The notes below the pieces were generated by a model. It had not been told where the DNA came from. It did no database searches and saw only the letters and a list, made by a program, of their open reading frames with translations. The position numbers and the translations under genes were made by a program. This document shows positions 1 to 8,013 of a stretch of DNA of 64,000 nucleotides, one piece after another. Within the stretch, counting starts at the first letter, position 1; each line of letters starts with the position of its first letter. The stretch is from Armatimonadota bacterium (GTDB lineage Bacteria; Armatimonadota; HRBIN16). The DNA lies in assembly GCA_026003175.1 (NCBI GenBank), contig BPGT01000002.1, positions 434,001-498,000 of the forward strand, given 5' to 3'.

Positions 1-2
1 CT

Positions 3-34
3 GCGACTTCCAGTCGCCAAGTGGTCTGTAACAA
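3..34. repeat. REP-like interspersed repeat (half unit)
   Basis: This stretch contains a small hairpin (GCGACT...AGTCGC) followed by a GTGGTCT/TAACA tail. It matches 50449-50480 at about 28 of 32 positions, where the same unit is the right arm of a larger palindrome. It lies just beyond the 3' end of the leftward beta-helix gene. The unit probably continues to the left of the window. Confidence 0.6.
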
Positions 35-54
35 CATTTAGCCTTGACAGAGTA

Positions 55-2596
55 TTACTCGTCTCCTATCCCCCCAAAATAGCGTACTAGGATGCTGAAG
101 TCGAACAGTGTCACCTCGCCGTCGCCGTCCAGGTCTGCATTGGGATTCCAGTTCTCGTCGCCCGGCAGGGAACCAAACGCCTGCACCAGCTGTCCGAAGT
201 CGAAGAGACTGACTTCGTTATCACCATCGATATCGCCGTTCGTCAAGTCTATTTCTATCCCCAACACGCTTCCCGCAGAGGTATCTACCTCTACTGTCCG
301 CCTCAGCCAGTGGGAGGGTTTTGTAGAAAGAGAAAACACTCCGGTTGGCGCGGAAGGTAGGGTAAAGGAGCCATCTGTGCCCAACCAGAGGCTGCGAATC
401 TCCGACGCCGTACCCAGCCGCACCTCCATGTCCAGAACAGGGGGCAGCATTCCGTTGTAGTCGCTGAAGACGACCATACCGTTCGCCGTTGGTGGAACGA
501 ACTCGTCCGCGCCAATGTCCACCCTGCCATCCACAATGCGTGGTTCGCCATCGAGATCCTGCCAGGCACTATTCGCGAAGCCGTTCTCTCCTGCGTTGAT
601 GCAGGGCGAACCCGGCAGGAGATGCCCATTACGTCCAGTCAGCAACGGGTTCACGGAGATATTGCCATTCGTGCCCGTCGGGTCGGTGATGCCTTTGTAA
701 TTATAGTTGGTGTTGCCGTACACACAGTTGTAACGGAGCGTGGGAGATCCTCCCGACCGGAAGATGCCCGAAGTATTGAATGCCACGATCGTGTTACTTA
801 CCGAAGGCGAGGAGCCATAGGTATAGATACCGCCACCCTGATTGGGCGCTGTGTTGAAGGCGAAGGTGCAGTTGGTAATGGTAGGGGTGCATTCCCTGTA
901 AATATACATTCCTCCCCCGTACCGCTGGGCAGTGTTGTTTACAATCAGGCTGTTCAGCACCTGCGGAGAGGATTGCCATTCACAGTAAACACCGCCGCCG
1001 TAGTAGTCCGCACTGTTGCCCGAGATCATGCTGTATAGCATGACTGGCGAGGAGTTGTAGACGTAAATGCCCGCGCCCGAGTTCCTTGCTGTATTGTAGC
1101 TTATGGCGCAGCGGGTCAATTCAGCAGAGGCGTTATCCAGCAGGTAAACGCCCCCACCGTTGTTTTCGGAGGTGTTGCACGATATGGTGCATTCCTGAAG
1201 CGATATCGTGCTATCGGACTTTACCAGGACCCCCGCCCCGTCTCTTACTGCGTAGTTATTGCTGATGGTTGACCCAATAACAGTCGGCGATGCATACGTC
1301 GTAGCATACAGCCCTGCCCCACTGTCTAAGGTGCGATTGCGGGTGATAAGGCATTGCTCAATGGTTGGAGCGCCGCCATCCGAACAGATCACCCCACCGC
1401 CAACCCGCCATGCGAAGTTGTCTGAGATGACGCAGCGCAGTATGTGAGGGCTACTTTCCCAATAACAGCCTACTCCCGCGCCATCTCCTTTCGCAGTGTT
1501 GTGCGCGATAGTACAATCCACAATTCGAGGGTGCCGCCCCTTGGTTGCACAAAATACCCCCGCCGTACCCGGCTGTGTTGTTGGCGATGGTGCACATTTC
1601 AATCACTTGGTGCCCTCCAGGCAGGATATAAAAACCGCCACCCCAGTTGCTGGCTTCGTTGTGTATGATATCGCAACCGGTGACGGTTATTGTGCTTACC
1701 ACCGCTAATGCAGCACCGGCGCTCGCGGTATTGCGAGTGAAAAGACAGCTAGTCACCTCTCCTGCGTCGCCGGCGAAGTACAAGCCGCCTCCATACTCGC
1801 TAGCCTCGTTCGCAACGAATCGACAGCGCGAGAAAGTAGCAATGGTATACGAGTAGACATAAGCGCCCCCGCCTCTTCCGCCGATGTTCGCGGAGATTTC
1901 GCAGTCCTCCACTTTGCCTTTTCGATGCAGAAGTATCCCTCCCGAGTTTTGGGTGATAATGCAGTGTCGTACAGTGACATCGCCTGAAGAGTGCACCCCT
2001 CCGCCGAAACCGGAGTTGCCAACTATCACGCAGTGTGAGATATAGACAGTGCTACCTTCAGCCACGTACACTCCTCCGCCTCCATTCGCTACGTTGTTGG
2101 CAATGGTGCAATGGGAAATGTGTACCTCGGGAGCCTGGCAGAGGATCCCACCGCCGTACGCGCCAACCGGTCCCTCGACCTTTCCGTGGCAAACGGTCAA
2201 CCCGTCTATGATTACAGAGGGACTGGCGGTGATTGGAACCGTAATCACCCTCCCAGCCTGCATCCCGTCCAGCACGGTCTCGTAAGGGTCGGGTTGGGTG
2301 CGGGGGAAGGTCGGGCGTTCGTCCACCGAGGTTTCCGTACCCATGAAGCCGCCATACAGCTTCAAACCACCTTTCATCACGATATTCTCATAGTATGTTC
2401 CTGCCGCCACCCAGATTTCGTCGCCCGAGGAGGCAGCCTCTATCGCCGCGCTCACCGTACGCTTCGCCTCTGTCCAGCTGAGGCCACTATTCGTGTCGTC
2501 GCCTTGTGGGGTCACGTACAGGATGCGAGCGAACGCGGTTGTGGTCAGGAAGAACATGACGGTAAGGATAGTCAGGATGCATGCAGAACGTGGCAT
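55..2596 (-). pseudogene. Secreted right-handed beta-helix protein with C-terminal dockerin-like module; frame broken once
   Basis: Two overlapping leftward frames make one protein of about 847 residues. The N-terminal frame (2596 to about 1540) starts with a signal peptide (MPRSACILTILTVMFF...) and then has Asn/Gly-rich beta-helix rungs of the type CTIANNTAGYGGG. The C-terminal frame (about 1550 to 55) continues the same rungs and then has a short beta-sandwich-like segment. It ends in two EF-hand-like repeats (DIDGDNEVSLFDF and DLDGDGEVTLFDF), as in dockerins. The rungs run smoothly across the junction if one base is removed near 1533-1550, in the GC-rich stretch around the run of C at 1536-1540. 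The span is a multiple of three plus one. The protein is probably exported and surface bound. Its substrate is unknown. The break may be an assembly error or a real mutation. Confidence 0.8.
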
Positions 2597-2727
2597 CGTC
2601 TTCTCTCCTTTCCGATGTGATGTGCACCACTCCGAATCATAATATCCGCCGCCAGCAAAGTCAACAGGAGATAGCCTTGCTCAGGTTGTATTACTGCTGT
2701 GAGTTGGGGGCAAAGGAGGGACGGAGA

Positions 2728-3705
2728 GTGGCGGAGATTGTGTGCCTCGGCGAAGCGCTCATCGACATGGTCGCCCAACAGAAAGGGGTCACCATCGCGG
2801 AAGCAAAAGGCTTCTCGCCCGCTCCGGGTGGCGCACCGGCGAACGTCGCGGTGGGCGTGGCGAAACTGGGTGTACGCAGTGCGTTCCTGGGCAAAGTGGG
2901 GGCGGATCCGTTTGGATACCTGTTACGAGATACCCTCTACCAGTATGGGGTAGATGTAGGCGGGATGCGCTTTGATGAGAACGCACGCACTGCGCTGGCG
3001 TTCGTCTCGTTGACCAAGGAGGGCGTACCCGACTTCATCTTTTACCGCAATCCCAGTGCGGACATGCTTTACGAGCCGGGTGATGTGGACACGCACCGCC
3101 TGCGTCGGGCGAAGGTTTTTCACTTCGGCTCTATCTCTCTGCTGGACGAGCCGGTGCGCAGCGCGACACTGTTTGCCCTGCAGATTGCGCGAGAGAGTGG
3201 CGCACTGATTTCGTACGACCCCAATATGCGCCCCGCGCTCTGGCGCAGTGAGGAAGAGGGTAAACAGCAGATGGAAGCGGGTATGCGCTTTGCGGATGTG
3301 GTGAAGCTGAACGAGACCGAGCTGCAGTTCCTCACAGGCGTTCGTACGCCCGAGGTAGGCATCGCTCATCTTTTCACCCTGTTTCCGCAGCTGGTGCTGG
3401 TTGCGGTGACGTTGGGAGAAAAAGGTTGTTACTATGCGACGCCCCATCGAAGCGGTGCAGTTTCCGGAATACCTGTGGAGGTCGTGGAAACAGTTGGCTG
3501 TGGGGATGCGTTTGTGGCGGCGATGTTGGTGCAGCTGCGCAAGAGGGCAAAAGGACGCGAAGGGGTGCGCAACCTAAGCGACTCGGATCTGCAGCGTACG
3601 TTTCTGTACGCGAATGCTGCTGGAGCGATTACCGCCACTCGTCCCGGTGCCATCCCGGCTTTACCGACGGATGCGGAAGTGGCAGAGATGCTCCAGAAAG
3701 TGTAA
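2728..3705 (+). CDS. PfkB-family carbohydrate kinase (fructokinase-like)
   Basis: This is a cytosolic ribokinase-fold sugar kinase of 325 residues, which likely phosphorylates a hexose such as fructose with ATP. The first PfkB signature is visible near the N-terminus (GGAPANVAVGVAKLG), and the second near residue 255 (ETVGCGDAFVAAML). The usual GAGD anion hole reads GCGD here; the catalytic Asp is kept. The GTG start at 2728 is chosen because AAAGGAGGG lies 7 bases upstream and the family's N-terminus (EIVCLGEALIDM) begins right after it. It is the first gene of a rightward operon with two phosphofructokinase genes. The exact sugar cannot be read from sequence. Confidence 0.85.
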   Translation: MAEIVCLGEALIDMVAQQKGVTIAEAKGFSPAPGGAPANVAVGVAKLGVRSAFLGKVGADPFGYLLRDTLYQYGVDVGGMRFDENARTALAFVSLTKEGVPDFIFYRNPSADMLYEPGDVDTHRLRRAKVFHFGSISLLDEPVRSATLFALQIARESGALISYDPNMRPALWRSEEEGKQQMEAGMRFADVVKLNETELQFLTGVRTPEVGIAHLFTLFPQLVLVAVTLGEKGCYYATPHRSGAVSGIPVEVVETVGCGDAFVAAMLVQLRKRAKGREGVRNLSDSDLQRTFLYANAAGAITATRPGAIPALPTDAEVAEMLQKV

Positions 3706-3719
3706 AAGGGAGGTCAGGT

Positions 3720-4682
3720 ATGAAGCGTATTGGCGTTCTCACCAGCGGGGGCGATGCTTCCGGGATGAACCCCGCCTTACGTGCGGTGGTGCGCACGGCG
3801 ATTGTGAACGGGTTAGAAGTGGTGGGCATCGAGCGTGGGTATGAAGGGTTGCTAAACCGCTGGCTGCGCCCGATGGACCTGTCTTCTGTGGGAGGTATCA
3901 TCAATCGTGGAGGCACCATCCTTCGTACCGCGCGCAGTGAGCGTTTCAAGACGGAGGAGGGACTGCAGCAGGCAGCGCGTGTGCTTCACGAAAACAGTAT
4001 CGAAGGGCTGGTGGTCATCGGCGGTGACGGCTCCTTCAGGGGTGCGGTCAAGCTGGAGGAGGCTTCAGGAATCGCGGTGGTAGGCGTCCCCGCCACCATC
4101 GACAACGACATCGGCGGCACGGAGTACACGCTGGGCTACGATACCGCGTTGCAGGTGGCGATGGATGCCATTGACAAAATTCGCGACACGGCAGACAGTT
4201 TCGAGCGCATCTTCGTGATTGAGGTGATGGGGCGTTCGCGCGGGTTCATCGCGGCGGCGGTGGGGCTGGCTGGCGGTGCGGAAGCCATTCTGGTGCCCGA
4301 GATACCCTTTGACCCCGTTCAGATTTGCGAGCGGCTCAAGCAAGGCATGGCTCGCGGCAAACGCTCCGCCATTATCGTCACTGCAGAAGGCGCGGCGAAG
4401 GCGCAAGAGGTTGCTACCTTTGTGGAGATGTATCTGCGCGAAGAGGTGCGTGCTACCGTGCTGGGCTACACCCAGCGTGGCGGTTCGCCCACTGCAACCG
4501 ATCGCATCTACGGCGCACGATTCGGTGCGCTGGCGGTGGAGTTGCTCTTGCAGGGACAAAGCGGCATGATGACCGCCGTGCAGGGTGGTCAGGTGGTAGC
4601 AGTTCCGCTCAAAGCGTGCTGGGAACAGCCGCGCGTGCTGGATGAGAGCCTGTTGCAGCTGAACGAGGTGCTGGCATCATGA
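3720..4682 (+). CDS. pfkA: 6-phosphofructokinase, ATP-type
   Basis: This enzyme phosphorylates fructose 6-phosphate to fructose 1,6-bisphosphate in glycolysis. The 320-residue length is normal for the short bacterial PfkA family. The N-terminal nucleotide site is intact (IGVLTSGGDASGMN), as is the catalytic loop (PATIDNDIGGTEYTLGYDTA). The GGDGS motif has Gly, not Asp, at its fourth position, which is typical of ATP- rather than pyrophosphate-dependent enzymes. The ATG start follows AAAGGGAGGT and lies 14 bases after the preceding kinase. The next kinase gene overlaps the stop codon by four bases (ATGA), so the two are probably translationally coupled. Confidence 0.93.
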   Translation: MKRIGVLTSGGDASGMNPALRAVVRTAIVNGLEVVGIERGYEGLLNRWLRPMDLSSVGGIINRGGTILRTARSERFKTEEGLQQAARVLHENSIEGLVVIGGDGSFRGAVKLEEASGIAVVGVPATIDNDIGGTEYTLGYDTALQVAMDAIDKIRDTADSFERIFVIEVMGRSRGFIAAAVGLAGGAEAILVPEIPFDPVQICERLKQGMARGKRSAIIVTAEGAAKAQEVATFVEMYLREEVRATVLGYTQRGGSPTATDRIYGARFGALAVELLLQGQSGMMTAVQGGQVVAVPLKACWEQPRVLDESLLQLNEVLAS

Positions 4683-5611
4683 TACTCTCCGTCACGCTCA
4701 ACCCCTCTGTAGACCGCCTCATCTACGTCAAGCAGCTGGTGCCTCACGATACCAACCGCATCCTGCGCATCGAGGAGGACGTTGGCGGTAAAGGCATCAA
4801 TGTGGCGCGGGTGCTAAAGCGGCTGGGAGTGCCTGTGGTTGCTACCGGCTTTCTGGGCGGCAGGACAGGACGATACGTGCAGCACGAGTTGAGCGAAACA
4901 GACAGGGTGGAGTGTCGATTTGTCTGGGTCAAAGGCGATACGCGCACCAACCTTGCCATTCAGGAAGAGGACGGCTCTCCGCCCACCGCGCTCAATGAGC
5001 GCGGGCCGCAGATTTCTGCGCAGGAACTCAATGCTTTACTGCAGATAGTGGAGAATCTTTCACGGAACGCACAGTTTGTCGCGCTGGGTGGTAGCCTGCC
5101 GCCGGGTGTACCAGCCGATATCTACGCCACGCTGGGCGAGATCGCCTCTCGTCATGGGGCAAAAGTGGTGCTGGACGCCGACGGTGAGCCCCTCTTGCAG
5201 GGATTGAAAGCATCTCCTTACCTGATCAAGCCCAACGAAAACGAGACCGAACGCCTGCTGGGCAGGGCGATAGATACTCTGGAGGACGCAGCAAGGGCGG
5301 CTCAGGAGTTACATAACAATGGTGTACCGATAGTGATTGTCTCCATTGGTGAGAAGGGAGCAGCGATAGCCAGCGCGGAGGGATGCTGGGTTGCGGTTCC
5401 GCCAGAGGTACGGACGGTCAGTACCATCGGCTCCGGCGATTCGATGATTGCTGGCGTCCTGAGCGTGCTGGTTCACGATGACACGGTAGAGGAGGCGATT
5501 CGCTGGGGCACCGCCGCAGGAGCCGCTACCGCCATGACCGACGGCTCGGACATCGGTACGGCAGAGCAGATACACGAGCTGCTTCCGCAGGTGGAGGTGA
5601 AGCGATGGTAG
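4679..5611 (+). CDS. 1-phosphofructokinase-family hexose kinase
   Basis: This is a 310-residue PfkB-family kinase of the FruK/LacC/PfkB (minor phosphofructokinase) subgroup. Both signatures are present: VGGKGINVARVLKRLG near residues 36-51 and the GSGDS catalytic motif near residue 250. The start MILSVTLNPSVDRLIYV is diagnostic for the subgroup. It overlaps the stop of pfkA, so the operon makes two phosphofructokinase-type enzymes from one mRNA. Substrates could be fructose 1-phosphate, tagatose 6-phosphate or fructose 6-phosphate. No PTS gene is nearby, so a role beside glycolysis, such as tagatose or fructose 6-phosphate use, is possible. Confidence 0.85.
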   Translation: MILSVTLNPSVDRLIYVKQLVPHDTNRILRIEEDVGGKGINVARVLKRLGVPVVATGFLGGRTGRYVQHELSETDRVECRFVWVKGDTRTNLAIQEEDGSPPTALNERGPQISAQELNALLQIVENLSRNAQFVALGGSLPPGVPADIYATLGEIASRHGAKVVLDADGEPLLQGLKASPYLIKPNENETERLLGRAIDTLEDAARAAQELHNNGVPIVIVSIGEKGAAIASAEGCWVAVPPEVRTVSTIGSGDSMIAGVLSVLVHDDTVEEAIRWGTAAGAATAMTDGSDIGTAEQIHELLPQVEVKRW

Positions 5612-6300
5612 GCGACGGGGGCAGGTGTCTGCGCAAGCTGAACGTCGCCATCGCGGCATGTGAGAAATGCCCGCGCCTGACGGAATATATCCGGCAGGTG
5701 GCACAGACCAAACGCCGTGCCTACCACGACTGGGAGTACTGGGGTAAGCCGGTGCCCAACTTCGGCGACCCCGAAGCGAAAATTCTGGTGGTCGGATTGG
5801 CTCCCGCCGCGCACGGTGGAAACCGTACGGGGCGCATTTTCACCGGCGATGAGAGCGGAAACTGGCTTTTCCGTGCGTTGTACGAGGTGGGTTTAGCCAG
5901 TCAGCCGGAGAGCGTTCACCGCGAGGATGGGCTGGAGCTGCAAAATACACTGATTACCGCTGTATGCCACTGCGCTCCGCCTGCCAACAAGCCCACTCGC
6001 GAGGAGTTGCAGAACTGCCAGCACTGGATGAAGGCAACTCTGCGTTGCGTCGGGGAGTGGAAGGTGATTGTGGCGCTGGGGAGAATAGCCTTCGAGTGGA
6101 CCCTCCGTGCTTTGAAAGAGATTGGGGTGGAGCATTCTGTCAAAGCATCGGCGTTCGCGCACGGGGCGGAGTTTGCCCTGCCCGATGGACGATGGATAGT
6201 GTGCAGTTATCATCCCAGCCAGCAGAATACCTTCACCGGCAAGCTCACGCGCGAGATGTTGCGCTCTGTATTCGAACGCGCTATGCAGCTGGCAGAATAG
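5605..6300 (+). CDS. Uracil-DNA glycosylase, family 5 (UdgB-like)
   Basis: This enzyme removes uracil and related deaminated bases from DNA as the first step of base excision repair. The 231-residue protein has the family motif A (GLAPAAHGGNRTGR), which lacks the Asp or Asn found in other UDG families. Motif B is HPSQQN near the C-terminus. Cysteines in CEKCPRL and in the CHCAPP segment are the expected [4Fe-4S] ligands of family 4/5 enzymes. These enzymes are common in thermophiles. The start overlaps the end of the upstream kinase by seven bases, so it appears to be the last gene of the sugar-kinase operon. Confidence 0.9.
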   Translation: MVGDGGRCLRKLNVAIAACEKCPRLTEYIRQVAQTKRRAYHDWEYWGKPVPNFGDPEAKILVVGLAPAAHGGNRTGRIFTGDESGNWLFRALYEVGLASQPESVHREDGLELQNTLITAVCHCAPPANKPTREELQNCQHWMKATLRCVGEWKVIVALGRIAFEWTLRALKEIGVEHSVKASAFAHGAEFALPDGRWIVCSYHPSQQNTFTGKLTREMLRSVFERAMQLAE

Positions 6301-6368
6301 TGTTCTGCAGTCTTGCATCCGCGCCAGCTGGAGTGAAAGGTTTTGTTCCTCAAGGCACGACAGAGGCT

Positions 6369-7052
6369 CTATTCCGGTTCGATTCCCAGATCGCGGAGCT
6401 TTGCTGCCAGACGCTCTGCCCGTGCTTCCGCTTCTTGTGCGCGATACTCTGCTGCAATTGCCCTCTGCTCTGCCTGCGTCCATCGCGCTTCCAGCTCTTC
6501 AGGGGTTACAAAAGGTAAACCATCGGGGCGAGTGAGAACCAGCTCGCCACTTTGCACACTGAAGCGGATGCCCAGGCGCGGGCTGACCCATCCCTCCATT
6601 TGCTCAATGGGTTGCAGCGTGCCATCTTCACCTCGTATCCAGCCGTCCAGCCGACCGGTATCGGGGTCGTACACATAGTACTCCTCCACCCCAAAACGCT
6701 GGTAGAAGAGGAACTTTTCTATCAGTTCGCTCAGGCGGTTACCTGGCGAGAGCACCTCAAAAACCACTTGCGGAGCGACACCATCCTCTTCCCACTGCTT
6801 GTAAGAGAGACGGTCGCCCTTTGGTCTGCCGAAAACGACCATCACATCGGGGGCGGTGCGTGTCTTATTGTCGCCTTCCACGGGGTACCATAACAGGTCA
6901 CCCGCGACGAAGACGTTGGGGTCGTCCTTGAACAGGCTGGCGATACCGGTGTAGATGGTCAATATCCAGCGGAACTGTTTGGTATTGTCAGCCATCGGCT
7001 TGCCGTCGCTTTCTGGATAGATCACCTCTTGCCTGGGTTGTACCGCGCTCAT
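6369..7052 (-). CDS. Uma2-family putative restriction endonuclease
   Basis: The 227-residue protein belongs to the Uma2 (DUF820) family with a PD-(D/E)XK-like nuclease core. The family pattern is clear: YPESDGKPMADN near the N-terminus, APDVMVVFG in the middle, QVVFEVLSPGN with the core Glu, and VEEYYVYDPDTG. The C-terminus is a coiled coil (EELEARWTQAEQRAIAAEY and on). The start at 7052 is preferred over the longer one at 7085 because GGGAGGGG lies seven bases upstream. The family's function is not established. A paralogue with the same layout lies at 40612-41322, so the genome probably has many copies. Confidence 0.85.
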   Translation of the reverse strand: MSAVQPRQEVIYPESDGKPMADNTKQFRWILTIYTGIASLFKDDPNVFVAGDLLWYPVEGDNKTRTAPDVMVVFGRPKGDRLSYKQWEEDGVAPQVVFEVLSPGNRLSELIEKFLFYQRFGVEEYYVYDPDTGRLDGWIRGEDGTLQPIEQMEGWVSPRLGIRFSVQSGELVLTRPDGLPFVTPEELEARWTQAEQRAIAAEYRAQEAEARAERLAAKLRDLGIEPE

Positions 7053-7168
7053 CGCATACCCCTCCCACTGCGGCATCACCCACATTATATCCTGTATCCC
7101 GTCTACCTATCAACCGCCCTTGACAAGGGGAGAGCGATGTGCCACACTGAAAGCGCGAGGTTGGTGCT

Positions 7169-7504
7169 GTGTTCGATACCTCACTGTGGAGACAGAGAAT
7201 GGAGGAACGCGCTCGCCAGCGCGAACAGGAGCGCCAGCGTGTCCTGTCGCAAGCGGTGGAGGCTCTGCAACGCTACTTTGCCGACAAGCGGGTGGCGGCG
7301 GTGTACCTGACGGGTTCCATCCTGCGCGAGGGCCGTTTCGGTGTTTTCTCGGATATCGATGTGGCGGTGGAAGGGCTGGAGGAGGATTACCTGCGCACGC
7401 TGGCGGAACTGGAAGGGGTTTTGGGAAGACAGGTAGACCTGATTGAACTGGAAAAGTGCTCCTTCCGCCAGCAGATTCTGGAAAGGGGGCTTCGAGTGAG
7501 GTGA
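7169..7504 (+). CDS. MntA-like minimal nucleotidyltransferase antitoxin
   Basis: The 111-residue protein is a minimal nucleotidyltransferase. The core is GSILREGRFG followed by SDIDVAVEG, which gives the Gly-Ser and two metal-binding Asp residues of the pol-beta fold. In MntA/HepT pairs such proteins are antitoxins that AMPylate and silence a HEPN toxin. An ATG at 7199 with GGAGA upstream is an alternative start. The stop overlaps the GTG start of the next frame (GTGA), the usual coupling for this pair. The partner toxin gene is interrupted by an amber codon. Confidence 0.8.
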   Translation: MFDTSLWRQRMEERARQREQERQRVLSQAVEALQRYFADKRVAAVYLTGSILREGRFGVFSDIDVAVEGLEEDYLRTLAELEGVLGRQVDLIELEKCSFRQQILERGLRVR

Positions 7505-7968
7505 ACAAAGAGGCGATCGCGCTGCTGCTGGGCTATCTGCAGAGCCAGCGGACAACGATACAGAGCATCTTGACGTAGGTTCGCTCGCTCGATACCGCCA
7601 GCGAGGAGCGCACTGTGACCCTGGCTTACTACATGCACAACCTCTACTCGGTGGTAGAAGACCTCTTCGAGGAGATTGCTCGTACTTTCGAGAACCGTAT
7701 AGAAGATTCCAGTGGGTACCATCGCGGCTTGCTACAGAGGATGGGCATTGAAGTGCCTACTATTCGTCCTCGTGTGCTGTCTCTTCAAAATATGGCTTTG
7801 CTGAACGAGCTGCGAGCGTTTCGCCATGTGTTTCGACACTCGTACAGCTATAGCCTGGACCCCCAAAGGGTAGCCATGCTTCGAGAGAAGGTGCTTGCGG
7901 GGTGGCAACAAGTAGAGGAGGATATTGCTCGCTTTGAGGAGTTCTTAAAGGCACAGCTGCAAGCATAG
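7501..7968 (+). pseudogene. HepT-like HEPN RNase toxin, interrupted by an amber codon
   Basis: The frame opens at GTG 7501, overlapping the antitoxin stop, but has TAG at 7576-7578 (codon 26). After the stop the same frame continues to 7968 and contains the HEPN motif RHVFRH (R-x4-H) followed by SYSYSLDP, typical of HepT RNases. A GTG at 7615 could restart translation and give a 117-residue protein lacking the first helix. Without the TAG the product would be 155 residues, the normal length. Either the toxin is inactivated, or the TAG is a sequence error or is read through. Confidence 0.75.
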
Positions 7969-7970
7969 CA

Positions 7971-8009
7971 AAACCCCTCTCCCTTTGGGAGAGGGGCAGG
8001 GGGTGAGGA
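7971..8009. repeat. Palindromic GC-rich intergenic repeat, single hairpin
   Basis: An inverted repeat (CCCCTCTCCC...GGGAGAGGGG) followed by CAGGGGGTGAGG sits between two convergent genes. It is one hairpin of the two-hairpin family found at 19411, 35172 and 50549. It may also end transcription from both sides, but there is no T-run. Confidence 0.6.
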
Positions 8010-8013
8010 TAGG

